64,000 bases of DNA, from NCBI RefSeq assembly GCF_014645375.1, contig NZ_BMLT01000001.1, forward strand, positions 492,835 to 556,834. Reading direction: 5' to 3'. How positions within the stretch are numbered: the first letter of the stretch is position 1; every line of letters starts with the position of its first letter. The notes under the pieces were generated by a model. The model searched no databases and was not told the DNA's origin. It saw only the letters and a program-made list of their open reading frames with translations. Positions 19,256 through 28,124 of this stretch are shown piece by piece. Made by a program: the position numbers and the translations under genes. The DNA is from Marinobacterium nitratireducens (lineage in GTDB: Bacteria > Pseudomonadota > Gammaproteobacteria > Pseudomonadales > Balneatricaceae).

Positions 19256-21469
19256 TCAATCGCTCCGTCCCAGCAACTCGAGCGCAGCAGCGATTATCGA
19301 TGCCTTCGACGGCAGGGTTGCAGCGTACGCAGGCCCAAGAGGAATAAAGGAATCCTCGGCGCAGAGGCGGCGAAATGGCGGCAAGGGGGTGAGGCGCTCG
19401 CTGAACAGCGTCACCAGGGCTTCGCTCACCGAGCCGCTGCGCCGGCACTCGTCGACGATCAGCAGGTGCCGGCAATCCCTGACAGCCGCGACAATGGCGT
19501 CCCCGTTCAGCGGTGCCAGCCAGCGCAGGTCGATCAGCCGCAACGCCACGCCGTGCCGCCGTTCCAGCTCCCGCGCCGCCTGACAGCTGAGATAATGGCC
19601 GTTGCCATAGCTCAGAATCGCCAGTTCACGGCCATCTCCCCGGATACCCGGCTCGCCGAACGGGATAGGCGCCGCCTCCCGAACCCGGGGGTATTCAAAG
19701 CTCCAGAGACCGTCGCCTTCGCGGTGCAGATCGCGTGTCATATAGCGGGCAATCGGCTCGAGAAAGACCACCACACGCTGCTCCTCCCGCGCCAGCCGCA
19801 CGCTTTCGCGCAGCATCGCCGCGGCGTCGCGACCGTTGCTTGGACAGGCCAGGATCAATCCGGGGATATCGCGAAACACGGCCAGGCTGTTGTCATTGTG
19901 GAAGTGGCCACCGAAACCGCGCTGGTAGCCAAGGCCTGCGATGCGAACCACCATCGGGTTGCTGAACTGCCCCCGGGAGAAAAACGGCAGCGTCGCCGCC
20001 TCGCCGCGCAGCTGGTCTTCGGCATTGTGTACGTAGGCCAGGAACTGGATCTCGGGGATCGGCACGAAACCGTTGTGGGCGGCACCGATCGCCAGCCCCA
20101 GGATACTCTGTTCGTCCAGCAGGGTATCGATGACCCGGTGTCGCCCGAACCGCTGCGATAACTTGCCGGTAACGTTGTAGACGCCACCCTTGATGCCGAT
20201 ATCCTCGCCCATCAGCAGTATTTCCGGATACTCGGCCATCAGTTCCGCGAGGGTCCAGTTGAGCAACCGGGCCATGGGCTGAGGCTCGCGCATCAGTACC
20301 CGGTCACGGGCAAACAGCTCCTCAAACCGAGATTCATCGACAACGCGGGCCGGAGCAGCCTGGCGCCTGGGCGGCAGCAGCGTGGACATGACATCGGCGG
20401 CATCGCGCAGGCTCTGTGGCTCGCCGAGCGAGCGGGCGCAGTCGTCGACGCGCGCCGCTACTTCGCGGTAACGGGCGACGACCTGCTGTGGCGACAGCAG
20501 ACCAGAGTCGACCAGCAGGCGGGCGGAGTACAGCAGCGGATCCCGCGCTTCGGTGGCCTCGATCTCGGCCAGGCTGCGATAACCGGTTTCGGCATCGGAG
20601 CCGGCATGACCGAGCAGACGCACAGAGCCCATGTGCAGAAACACAGGCCGGTGGTGTACACGCGCCAGCCGTTCCGCTTCCTGGGCAGCCCGGTAGGTAT
20701 CGACAAGATTGAGACCATCGCAGTAAAGGTAATGCAGTCCGGGGCGCTGTCCGAAGGCTGCGCGAATCCAGTCCGGGGGCGTCGGCGTGGAAATGCCGAT
20801 GCCATTGTCCTCGCAAACGAAGATCAATGGCAGCGGCACCTGCTGGTGCGCGGCCCAGCAGGCACTGTTAATGGCGCCGAGGGCAGTGGAGTGATTGGCC
20901 GAGGCATCGCCAAAGCTGCAGACGATGAGACTGTCGGCCGGAAGCGGCGCGGCAAGAGAAAGCCTGCGCGCCAGCGGTATGCTGTAGGCGGCACCCAGCG
21001 CCTTGGGCAGATGCGAAGCCACGGTACTGGTCTGCGGCGGCACCGACAGCGACCGGCTCCCAAGCACCTTGTGACGACCGCCGGAGACGGGATCCTCACG
21101 CGAGGCCATGAACGACAGCAGCATGTCGGGCAGCGGATCCTGGCCTGCCTGAGAGGCTCGATGGATCAGAAAGGCGGCGTCACGGTAATGCAGGAACGCC
21201 ATATCGGTGGGGCGCAAGGCCGCTGCGATGGCGGCGCTGCCTTCGTGACCGGCACTGCCGATGGTGTAGAACGATTGCCCCCGGGACTGAAGGCGGCGGG
21301 AGCAAAGGTCCAGATGGCGGCTGAGCAACTGACTGTCGAACAGCGCCAGCAAGGCCTCCGGCTCAAGCCCCGCCCCGGCCGGGGACAGGCTGGGGTCGAC
21401 TGTGGGCAACTCCCGGGCCAGTACCCGGTGCTGAAAATTGGCGTCGACGATTTCCGCTCGGGTTTTCAT
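19256..21469 (-). CDS. Fused alpha/beta E1 component of a 2-oxoacid dehydrogenase-like complex
   Basis: Thiamine-diphosphate enzyme of 737 residues that joins in one chain what is usually two subunits. The N-terminal half (about 40-330) is E1-alpha-like, with the TPP motif GDASANHS...VCEDNG. The C-terminal half (about 385-730) is E1-beta-like, with LLMGEDIG, IDTLLDEQSILGLAIGAA, EIQFLAYVHNAEDQLRGEAA and a C-terminal transketolase-type domain (VALRLIDLRWLAPLNGDAIV). Branched-chain-type E1 enzymes decarboxylate 2-oxoacids and pass the acyl group to E2. No E2 (lipoyl) or E3 gene lies beside it, so substrate and partners are unknown. It is convergent with the adaptor gene. Confidence 0.88.
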   Translation of the reverse strand: MKTRAEIVDANFQHRVLARELPTVDPSLSPAGAGLEPEALLALFDSQLLSRHLDLCSRRLQSRGQSFYTIGSAGHEGSAAIAAALRPTDMAFLHYRDAAFLIHRASQAGQDPLPDMLLSFMASREDPVSGGRHKVLGSRSLSVPPQTSTVASHLPKALGAAYSIPLARRLSLAAPLPADSLIVCSFGDASANHSTALGAINSACWAAHQQVPLPLIFVCEDNGIGISTPTPPDWIRAAFGQRPGLHYLYCDGLNLVDTYRAAQEAERLARVHHRPVFLHMGSVRLLGHAGSDAETGYRSLAEIEATEARDPLLYSARLLVDSGLLSPQQVVARYREVAARVDDCARSLGEPQSLRDAADVMSTLLPPRRQAAPARVVDESRFEELFARDRVLMREPQPMARLLNWTLAELMAEYPEILLMGEDIGIKGGVYNVTGKLSQRFGRHRVIDTLLDEQSILGLAIGAAHNGFVPIPEIQFLAYVHNAEDQLRGEAATLPFFSRGQFSNPMVVRIAGLGYQRGFGGHFHNDNSLAVFRDIPGLILACPSNGRDAAAMLRESVRLAREEQRVVVFLEPIARYMTRDLHREGDGLWSFEYPRVREAAPIPFGEPGIRGDGRELAILSYGNGHYLSCQAARELERRHGVALRLIDLRWLAPLNGDAIVAAVRDCRHLLIVDECRRSGSVSEALVTLFSERLTPLPPFRRLCAEDSFIPLGPAYAATLPSKASIIAAALELLGRSD

Positions 21470-21580
21470 GGCGATTCGTCTCGGGCTGATGTCCCAAGAG
21501 TATGGCCAGAATTCTGCGGCAACGCAGGTGACGGGCCCGAAAGCGCGCTCCGGTCGGGGCGTTCCCGGCTTTGAAAACTG

Positions 21581-21859
21581 TCAGTCGGCCACTACGGCTT
21601 CTTCGCCCTGGTTTTCCCTGAGCGCCGCCTGGAGCACTTCGATTTCTTCCTTGTCGAGCCACTCGTCGATCCATTCCCGGATATGGTTGCGCTTGTGCGG
21701 CGTTCTCGACCAGGCCTTGTATGCCTTGAGGTGCTCGGGGCAGACATGGGGCTCGCCATCGACGATGGACGAACAGTTGCACGGAAACAGCGAGTTGGTA
21801 TCGAACTGATGGTCGATCCACTCGATCACGAATGCTTTCTGAGCCTTGCTGAACTTCAT
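21581..21859 (-). CDS. Hypothetical protein, 92 aa, Cys/His-containing
   Basis: Small acidic protein with a possible zinc site CNCSSIVDGEPHVCPEHL (C-x-C ... C-x2-H) in the middle and a helical, Glu-rich C-terminal half ending GEEAVVAD. No signal peptide is seen. It lies 111 bases upstream of the E1 gene on the same strand and might be co-transcribed. I do not recognise the family. Codon usage fits the host. Confidence 0.6.
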   Translation of the reverse strand: MKFSKAQKAFVIEWIDHQFDTNSLFPCNCSSIVDGEPHVCPEHLKAYKAWSRTPHKRNHIREWIDEWLDKEEIEVLQAALRENQGEEAVVAD

Positions 21860-22068
21860 TTTCCGAACCGCTCCGCCAATGGGTTACAACAACGATTTCG
21901 CCACAGAAGTATGTCGCTTAAATGAAGATAGACAGAACTTGCGGAAACAGCCACAGCGAAACCTCCCGATGAGCGGGAAGCAGGGGCGGTCCTTTACCGC
22001 GAGGCGGACCGGAGTGGTGGGAAGCGCGAGCGGCACGGGGCTTTCAAGAACCCCGAACCGCGGGTTCC

Positions 22069-22176
22069 TCAGGCCTTCTTAAGCTTCTTCTTGAGCTTCT
22101 TCAGCTTGCTTTCGTGCTTGGCGATCTTGGCTTTTCGGGCCTTGATGTCTTTCTTGATTGCCTTGAGCTTGGCCAT
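22069..22176 (-). CDS. Lysine-rich micro-protein, 35 aa
   Basis: Reading from the ATG at 22176 gives 35 residues, about 17 of them lysine, ending HESKLKKLKKKLKKA. A perfect Shine-Dalgarno AAGGAGG sits 7 bases before the ATG, which is unusually strong support for such a short gene. The chain has heptad-like L/I/A spacing between Lys pairs and should form one highly basic amphipathic helix. That would suit a nucleic-acid or membrane-binding peptide. A GAACCC/GGGTTC hairpin (22048-22067) follows the stop. I know no named family. Its function is unknown. Confidence 0.68.
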   Translation of the reverse strand: MAKLKAIKKDIKARKAKIAKHESKLKKLKKKLKKA

Positions 22177-22220
22177 GTTACAGCCTCCTTGAGAAATGGG
22201 GTGTCAGTTTCCCGGCGTGC

Positions 22221-22409
22221 TCAGACGTTGTCGTTCGCATTTCCCGAACCCTGATCGTGTGAAGCCAGGAAGCGGCGTATAAACCGACGTACCTCACGAG
22301 CGGCACTGGTATCGAGTTCATCACAGAGGGCGACGAAACGGTCGCGTTCCTCTGAGTTAATGCGAATCACCAGCTGACTGTTCTTTTTTGCTCTATTTCG
22401 CTTATCCAT
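22221..22409 (-). CDS. Small ribbon-helix-helix-like protein
   Basis: A 62-residue basic protein starting MDKRNRAKKNSQLVIRINSEERDRFVALCDEL. A short beta strand (QLVIRIN) followed by two helices is the CopG/Arc ribbon-helix-helix pattern, a DNA-binding dimer. The ATG at 22409 is chosen because GGGAG lies about 11 bases upstream; the frame continues further but without a ribosome site. It could be an orphan antitoxin-like or autoregulating repressor. No toxin partner is evident beside it. Confidence 0.62.
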   Translation of the reverse strand: MDKRNRAKKNSQLVIRINSEERDRFVALCDELDTSAAREVRRFIRRFLASHDQGSGNANDNV

Positions 22410-22673
22410 GGATATGGGATCTCCCGTAAAGCAAAAAAGAACAACTGCAATGCCTATCGAGTGTACATCCAATGTATATACACAGAAACGTATAGGCCAG
22501 CATCGCTGACAGTTCCAGTCAGTTACCGAAATGTCATTAAACTGTCATTGAATGAATATGGCGGTTGCGTGGCTTGCAAGGGGGCAGCGGCAAAAAAGAC
22601 AGGAAGAAAGCGGGAGAGGGGCGGGAGTTGTTATTGGAGCCGCCTTGGTCTCTCTGGGGAGGGATGGCCGTTA

Positions 22674-22889
22674 TCAGGCGTGATGCAGACCGGACAGGCC
22701 AGCCGCGGCGGATTTCCTGCCGGTGAAAGCCGCCTTGATGCGGGCGGTGAGGGTCACGATGGCGCTGGAAATGTATTCGGCGCGCGCGGCTTCGGCCTTG
22801 AGGCGGATGATCTCGGTCTGCGGAAGAGCGGACAGGTCGATACGTTCGATAAGCGCTTCCAGGCCTGGATTCGATGCTTCGTTGCTCAT
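22674..22889 (-). CDS. Hypothetical small helical protein, 71 aa
   Basis: Starts at the ATG at 22889, which has AAGGAG 8 bases upstream; an earlier ATG at 22916 lacks one. The product is predicted nearly all helical, with ALIERIDLSALPQTEIIRLKAEAARAEYISSAI followed by a basic amphipathic stretch TARIKAAFTGRK. Small proteins with such a tail are common in proteobacteria but I cannot name this one. It stands alone between two intergenic gaps. Confidence 0.6.
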   Translation of the reverse strand: MSNEASNPGLEALIERIDLSALPQTEIIRLKAEAARAEYISSAIVTLTARIKAAFTGRKSAAAGLSGLHHA

Positions 22890-23217
22890 GATGGTACTCC
22901 TTGATTTGGCGTTCATTGACGGTACCCATGATAGGGCCGATACCGCACTGCAGCAAACGACTTATACTTCATAATATGATGAACATTTCTCATCTTATAT
23001 TTATTAAAGTGCCGCTATACGGGGCTTAATATCCATTTTGATGCAAATAAATCACCTTTGTGGTGCACGCCATACGACGCTACGCACCAAGAGCGCACAG
23101 CCCAAGGGCGGCCTGTCCCGTTGCGCCTCTGCAATTTTCATCCCGGAAGAGGGCCGATAGGCCGATTCTGTGCCTATTATTTAGCGTAATTCGTTGACTG
23201 CAGGGAGAACTGCTCGT

Positions 23218-24363
23218 ATGCAACTGGACAGTGCCGAACTCAAGAAACTGGTCTCGCGGGACCTGATGGACATGTTTATCCGGCTCGGCGTGATCGTTTT
23301 GCTGCTGGTGCTGTGCGCCAGGATCTTCTCGCCCTTTGCCGGCCTGCTCACCTGGGCGCTGATACTCGCCGTCGCGCTCTATCCACTGCATCAACGAATG
23401 GCCAACGCGATGGGTGGGCGCCAGGGGCGCGCCTCGACGCTGATGGTACTGATCTTCGTGTTACTGCTGGTGGTACCCACCGCCATGCTCGGCACCTCCC
23501 TGGCCAACCATATCTTCGAGACGTATGCGGCGATCGAAAGCAAGACTCTGAGTATCAAACCGCCGGCGGAGGCCGTCGCCCAATGGCCGCTGATCGGCGA
23601 GCGGGTCTATCAGGCCTGGAGTTCGCTGTCCGCCGACATCCCGGCTTTCGTCGCCGCCCATCACGAACAGATCAGGGCCTACGCCAGAGCGGGGCTTTCC
23701 TTCGCCGGCGGCATCGCCGGTGATGTACTGCTGCTGCTGGGCGCGCTTATCGTGGCCGGCGTCATGATGGCCTACGCGGTGCCAGGCAGCGCGGCGATTG
23801 GACGCATCATCGGCCGCTTCGCCGGCCCCAAGGAAGGTCCGCGACTGCACAAACTCTCGACCGCGACCATTCGCTCGGTCGCGGTAGGCGTCGTCGGGGT
23901 GGCCTTTATCCAGGGCATCCTGATGGGGCTCGCCTTCCTGCTGGCCGGCATTCCGGCAGCCGGTTTCTGGGCCTTGGTGACCCTTATCTTCGGCATACTG
24001 CAGCTGCCCGGCCTGCTGATCGCCTTGCCCGCCATCGGTTATGTCTGGTCGTTGGGGGATGGCTCGACGGTGGCCAACGTCATATACACCGTGCTGATCC
24101 TCGGGGCCGCGCTGGCTGACAACTTCCTCAAACCCATGCTGCTCGGGCGCGGCGTCGAAGCACCAATGCCGATTATCCTGCTGGGTGCGCTCGGCGGCAT
24201 GCTTGCGTCGGGCATCGTCGGCCTCTTCGTCGGGGCCACCCTGCTGGCGGTCGGTTACGTGGTCTTCATGGAATGGGTGCATTTCAGCGAAGAGCAGAAA
24301 GCCGCTCAGCAGCAGGCCCAGGATGAGCCCGCCACCCGGGCCCCGGACGATAGCGGAAACTGA
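23218..24363 (+). CDS. AI-2E family (PerM-type) membrane permease
   Basis: Inner-membrane protein of 381 residues with about eight hydrophobic segments and the AI-2E_transport pattern: TM1-2 near 22-60, a loop, then GIAGDVLLLLGALIVAGVMMAY. The C-terminal part is GLAFLLAGIPAAGFWALVTLIFGILQLPGLLIALPAIGYVW and LLGALGGMLASGIVGLFVGA. Members export small signals or act as Na+/H+ antiporters. The ATG at 23218 follows GGGAG; a TTG eight codons earlier is less likely. Six bases separate it from the NodT-like gene, so it opens a five-gene operon. Confidence 0.88.
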   Translation: MQLDSAELKKLVSRDLMDMFIRLGVIVLLLVLCARIFSPFAGLLTWALILAVALYPLHQRMANAMGGRQGRASTLMVLIFVLLLVVPTAMLGTSLANHIFETYAAIESKTLSIKPPAEAVAQWPLIGERVYQAWSSLSADIPAFVAAHHEQIRAYARAGLSFAGGIAGDVLLLLGALIVAGVMMAYAVPGSAAIGRIIGRFAGPKEGPRLHKLSTATIRSVAVGVVGVAFIQGILMGLAFLLAGIPAAGFWALVTLIFGILQLPGLLIALPAIGYVWSLGDGSTVANVIYTVLILGAALADNFLKPMLLGRGVEAPMPIILLGALGGMLASGIVGLFVGATLLAVGYVVFMEWVHFSEEQKAAQQQAQDEPATRAPDDSGN

Positions 24364-24369
24364 GCCCTG

Positions 24370-25935
24370 ATGCCCGGTATGCCGCTCAAGTGCCTGCGCC
24401 CCCTTGCGGTGCTGTCGACAACACTGCTGCTCGGCGCCTGTACCACGCTCGGCCCCGACTACCGGGAGCCCGAGGTGGAATGGCTGGCGCAGTGGCAGCC
24501 GGACCTGTACGGACAGGCCGTTGCGGCGCAACAGCAACCGTTCGAGCAACAACTGCAGTTCTGGTGGCGCCTGCTCGATGATCCGTTGCTTAATGATCTG
24601 ATCGCCGAAGTTCAGGCCGCCAACCCGACGCTGCGAATCGCCGGTTTGCGAATACTGGAAAGCCGTGCCGCCCTCGGACGCGCCGGCGCCACCCGTTATC
24701 CGCAGCTGCAGGAATTGAGCGGCAATGCCGCCTACGTCGACAGCCGTCAGCATGGCGGCGCTCAGGATGTCGACCGCTCGTTCACCAGTTACGACACCGC
24801 TTTCAGCCTTGGCTGGGAGCTCGATTTCTGGGGCCGTTTCCGTCGCGGCATCGAATCCGCCGATGCGGCTTTCTTTGCCTCCGTCAGTAATTACCAGGAC
24901 GTGCAGCTGTTGCTCAACGCCCAGCTGGTGGATCTTTACTTCAGGTACCGGACCACGCTGGCGCGCATCGACATCGCTCGCCGCAACAGCGAGATTCAGA
25001 AGCGCAGTTACGAGATCACCGAACGCATCTACCGCAGCGGGCAGGACTCGGAACTCGACCTGCAACAGGCCAAGACCCAGTACCTGGCGACCCTTTCGAC
25101 TATCCCGGTACTCGAGGCCGCACTGATCAAGGTGCGCAACGCCATTGCCGTGCTGCTGGGACGTCCGCCCGGACCGCTACCCGAGCTGGCCGGGGCCAGG
25201 GCCTCGCTGCCGCTGCCGACCGCAGTTGACGTCGGTGCGGTGCCGGCGCGGCTGATGATGCGCCGTCCCGATATCCGCGCGGCGGCCTGGCAGGTGGCGG
25301 CGCAGTCGGCGCAGATCGGCATTGCCGAAGCCGACTACTACCCGTCGATATCACTGTTCGGCAGTCTGGACTGGTCCGGCAACAGTATCGACGGCAGCCC
25401 AAATACCGGCACCCTGGCGCTGGGTCCGGCATTCAGCTGGAACCTGTTCGATCACGGCCTGATCCGCAACAATGTTCGGCTCCAGGACGCGCGCCTGCAG
25501 CAGGCGATCGAAAACTTTCAGAACAGCGTGCTGCTGGCGGCAAAGGAGATCGACGATGCCGCCATCGACGTCGTCAAGACGGCGGAACGCCAGGCGGTGC
25601 TGCACGATTCGGTGGTGGCGGCGGAGCGCTCGCTGGAAATCGCCAATACGCTGTATCAGGAGGGTTATGCCGGATTTCAGCGCGTGCTGGACGCTCAGCG
25701 GGCGATGTTCTCCCAGGCCGAACGCGAGTTGCTGAATCAGGGCGATCACCTGAGCGCAGTTGTCGCGCTCTACCGCGCCCTCGGGGGCGGCTGGCAGCCG
25801 ACGACGATCGACGACCTGATCCCGGCCCGGACCCGCGACACCATGGAAGAACGCACCGATTGGGGTGACATGCTGCGCGCGCCTCTGCCGCAGCAGATCG
25901 ACAGCAGGACGAGCGAGACTTCAGATGAGCGATGA
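24370..25935 (+). CDS. NodT-family outer-membrane efflux lipoprotein
   Basis: Outer-membrane factor of 521 residues with a lipoprotein signal (LLLGAC, Cys19) followed by TTLGPDYREPEV, the NodT/OprM start. Two OEP repeats are visible: ADAAFFASVSNYQDVQLLLNAQ with YEITERIYRSGQDSELDLQQA, and EIDDAAIDVVKTAERQ with ANTLYQEGYAGFQRVLDAQRA. It forms a trimeric channel across outer membrane and periplasm. It overlaps the adaptor gene by 11 bases. With the following two genes it makes a tripartite exporter. Confidence 0.92.
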   Translation: MPGMPLKCLRPLAVLSTTLLLGACTTLGPDYREPEVEWLAQWQPDLYGQAVAAQQQPFEQQLQFWWRLLDDPLLNDLIAEVQAANPTLRIAGLRILESRAALGRAGATRYPQLQELSGNAAYVDSRQHGGAQDVDRSFTSYDTAFSLGWELDFWGRFRRGIESADAAFFASVSNYQDVQLLLNAQLVDLYFRYRTTLARIDIARRNSEIQKRSYEITERIYRSGQDSELDLQQAKTQYLATLSTIPVLEAALIKVRNAIAVLLGRPPGPLPELAGARASLPLPTAVDVGAVPARLMMRRPDIRAAAWQVAAQSAQIGIAEADYYPSISLFGSLDWSGNSIDGSPNTGTLALGPAFSWNLFDHGLIRNNVRLQDARLQQAIENFQNSVLLAAKEIDDAAIDVVKTAERQAVLHDSVVAAERSLEIANTLYQEGYAGFQRVLDAQRAMFSQAERELLNQGDHLSAVVALYRALGGGWQPTTIDDLIPARTRDTMEERTDWGDMLRAPLPQQIDSRTSETSDER

Positions 25936-27067
25936 CGAAAAACTGCCAGAAGAAGTGCAGCAGCAGGCGGCGGAGTCCGCCCCGGATCCCGCGCGCCCGG
26001 TGCGGCGCGGGGGCCTGGTGATCGGCCTGATCATCCTGGTCAGTCTTGTCTGGTACCTGCTGGCCGATCGCTACACGCCCTACACGGACCAGGCCCGGGT
26101 GCAGGGATACGTGGTCGGAGTCGCCCCCAAGGTCGGCGGCCTCGTCACCCAGGTCTGGGTCGACAACAACCAGCGCGTCGAGGCGGGGCAGCGACTGTTC
26201 GAGATCGACCCCTCGCAGTACCGCATCGCCCTGGAAAAGGCGCGCTCGGACCTCGAGAACGCGCGCAACCAGGTCGCCGCCGGGGATGCCGCGGTGGATG
26301 CGGCACGTGCCAGCCTTCGCGCGGCCACCGCCAACCGGCTCAAGGCCGAAAAGGATGTCACGCGCCTGACCCGGCTGCGCCAGCAGGATCCGGGTACCAT
26401 CTCGGTACGGCGGCTCGAAGTCGCCCAGGCCACGCTGGAGCAGGCGAGGGCGCAGGTACAGGCCGCAGAAGCCGATATCCAGCGCGCCATCGAGTCCAAG
26501 GGGGGGGATGTCGATGAGATCAACGCCATTCTCAATACCGCCCGAACCGCTGTCGAGAAGGCCGAGCTGGATCTGGACAATACCACCGTGACCGCCGAAA
26601 CCGACGGCATGGTCACGGACCTTCGCGCCGAGGTCGGCATCTTCGCAGGGGCCGGCAAGCCGGTCCTGACGATGATCGCGTTCGAGGACGTCTGGATCAG
26701 CGCCGAATTTACGGAGAACAATCTCGGTCACCTCTCGGCAGGCGACCCGGTGGAGATTCTGTTCGACGCCATGCCAGGCGAAGTGTTCGACGGCACCATT
26801 CGCAGTATCGGCGTCGGCGTCAGCGCCGGTCAGGCGCCGCCGGCGGGCACCCTGCCAACGATCCAGAACAGCCGCGACTGGCTGCGCCAGTCGCAGCGCT
26901 TTCCGGTGGTCGTCGAGTTCACCCTGACGGAGCGACCGGAGCTGCGCAGGCAGCTTCGGATCGGCGGCCAGGCCTCGGTCATCGCCTACAGCGAGGGGCA
27001 CGGCCTGCTGTCGGTACTGGGGCGCCTCTACATCAGGCTGATGAGCTGGCTGTCCTATGCCTACTGA
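25925..27067 (+). CDS. EmrA/HlyD-type efflux adaptor
   Basis: Adaptor of 380 residues from the ATG at 25925, which overlaps the NodT gene. One N-terminal TM segment (about 28-46) is followed by lipoyl half GYVVGVAPKVGGLVTQVWVDNNQRVEAGQRLFEID. A long helical hairpin (about 100-210), lipoyl half TVTAETDGMVTDLRAEVGIFAG and a beta-barrel domain with WISAEFTENNL complete it. This is the EmrA-like HlyD_D23 class that pairs with MFS or DUF2955/FUSC-type inner-membrane proteins. It shares 11 bases with the DUF2955 gene. Confidence 0.9.
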   Translation: MSDDEKLPEEVQQQAAESAPDPARPVRRGGLVIGLIILVSLVWYLLADRYTPYTDQARVQGYVVGVAPKVGGLVTQVWVDNNQRVEAGQRLFEIDPSQYRIALEKARSDLENARNQVAAGDAAVDAARASLRAATANRLKAEKDVTRLTRLRQQDPGTISVRRLEVAQATLEQARAQVQAAEADIQRAIESKGGDVDEINAILNTARTAVEKAELDLDNTTVTAETDGMVTDLRAEVGIFAGAGKPVLTMIAFEDVWISAEFTENNLGHLSAGDPVEILFDAMPGEVFDGTIRSIGVGVSAGQAPPAGTLPTIQNSRDWLRQSQRFPVVVEFTLTERPELRRQLRIGGQASVIAYSEGHGLLSVLGRLYIRLMSWLSYAY

Positions 27068-28124
27068 CCGGCGCCGGCGCATGCCGGTGCAGAGCCGGCG
27101 CGTGTTCCGGCTCGCCTTCACCATGGCGCTGGCGCTGGCCTGGTCCTACGGCTCCGGCATGCCGTTGCCGTTTCTGGCGCCGATGTTTGTACTGATCCTG
27201 ACGGCAAAGCCGTCTGCGCCGATGGGCGCCAAGGGGCTGCTGGCACTGATACTGCTGGTGTTGCTGACACTGGGAATCGGTCTGGTACTGGCGCCGATGC
27301 TCGACCAGTACAGACTCAGCGGGCTGTTGCTGATCGCCGTCGGGCTCTACGTCAGCAACCATCTGAGCATCAATCTTGGCAAGGGCGCGGTCGGCATGCT
27401 GCTGACGGTCGGTCTGACGATGATTCCGGCGGCCGGCTCCTTCAGCACCGCGCTGGCGCTGGCGGTGATCCAGGCACTGGTGTTCGGCATCGCCATGGCG
27501 GTGATCAGCAGCTGGCTGGTGTACCCCTTCTTTCCGGAAGACCCGCCGTCCGGCCCACCCCCGCCTGCCGCGCCGCGGCCGGATGTCACGGTCAATCGCT
27601 GGATCTCGCTGCGCGCTGCCCTGGTCGTGCTGCCGCCGTTCCTGCTGGCGCTGACCAACCCGTCGATGTACATGGCACTGATCATGAAGTCGGTCACCCT
27701 GGGGCAGCAGGCATCGCTGGTGACGGCACGCAGCGCCGGCCGGGAACTGCTCGGCTCAACCTTTGCCGCCGGCTGCTTTGCGATATTGCTGTGGGTGCTG
27801 CTGGACCTGGCGCCGACGCTCTGGTTCTATGCCGGCTGGATGCTGCTGTTCTTCATCTACTTTGCCGCCAAGCTCTACACTGTCTTCGCCAGCCGGTTCC
27901 CGCCGTCGTTCTGGCAGAACGTCATAACCACCATGCTCATTCTGCTGGGCTCGGCGGTCGAGGACAGCGCCAACGGACAGGATGTATACGCGGCGTTCGC
28001 GGTGCGTCTGGGGCTGTTCATCGCGGTGACCTTTTATGCCTGGCTGGCGATCGCGTTTCTCGAGTACCTGCGCGAGCGCCGCCGCCGAAGAGTGATGCCG
28101 GAAGGGGAGTTCGAGCGATGCTGA
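27057..28124 (+). CDS. DUF2955 (FUSC-like) inner-membrane protein
   Basis: Membrane protein of 355 residues with about 9-10 TM segments in two blocks split by a proline-rich linker (PEDPPSGPPPPAAPRP, near 160-180). The start RVFRLAFTMALALAWSYGSGMPLPFLAP is the DUF2955 pattern, related to the aromatic-acid exporter (AaeB/FUSC) group. With the NodT-like channel and EmrA-like adaptor it probably forms an exporter for amphipathic or aromatic compounds. It overlaps both neighbours, by 11 and 7 bases, so all are translationally coupled. Confidence 0.85.
   Translation: MPTDRRRRMPVQSRRVFRLAFTMALALAWSYGSGMPLPFLAPMFVLILTAKPSAPMGAKGLLALILLVLLTLGIGLVLAPMLDQYRLSGLLLIAVGLYVSNHLSINLGKGAVGMLLTVGLTMIPAAGSFSTALALAVIQALVFGIAMAVISSWLVYPFFPEDPPSGPPPPAAPRPDVTVNRWISLRAALVVLPPFLLALTNPSMYMALIMKSVTLGQQASLVTARSAGRELLGSTFAAGCFAILLWVLLDLAPTLWFYAGWMLLFFIYFAAKLYTVFASRFPPSFWQNVITTMLILLGSAVEDSANGQDVYAAFAVRLGLFIAVTFYAWLAIAFLEYLRERRRRRVMPEGEFERC

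Noticed and set aside
22040-22068. Classical Rho-independent terminator after the Lys-rich gene
   Set aside because: The GAACCC/GGGTTC hairpin is short and lacks a U run, so it is mentioned only within the gene entry.
23461-25065. Long minus-strand frame over the AI-2E and NodT genes
   Set aside because: Antisense to two family-matching genes, with Q/G/D-rich non-protein-like composition.
25574-27124. Long minus-strand frame over the EmrA-like gene
   Set aside because: Shadow frame with no motif; the plus-strand gene has clear HlyD features and overlapping neighbours.
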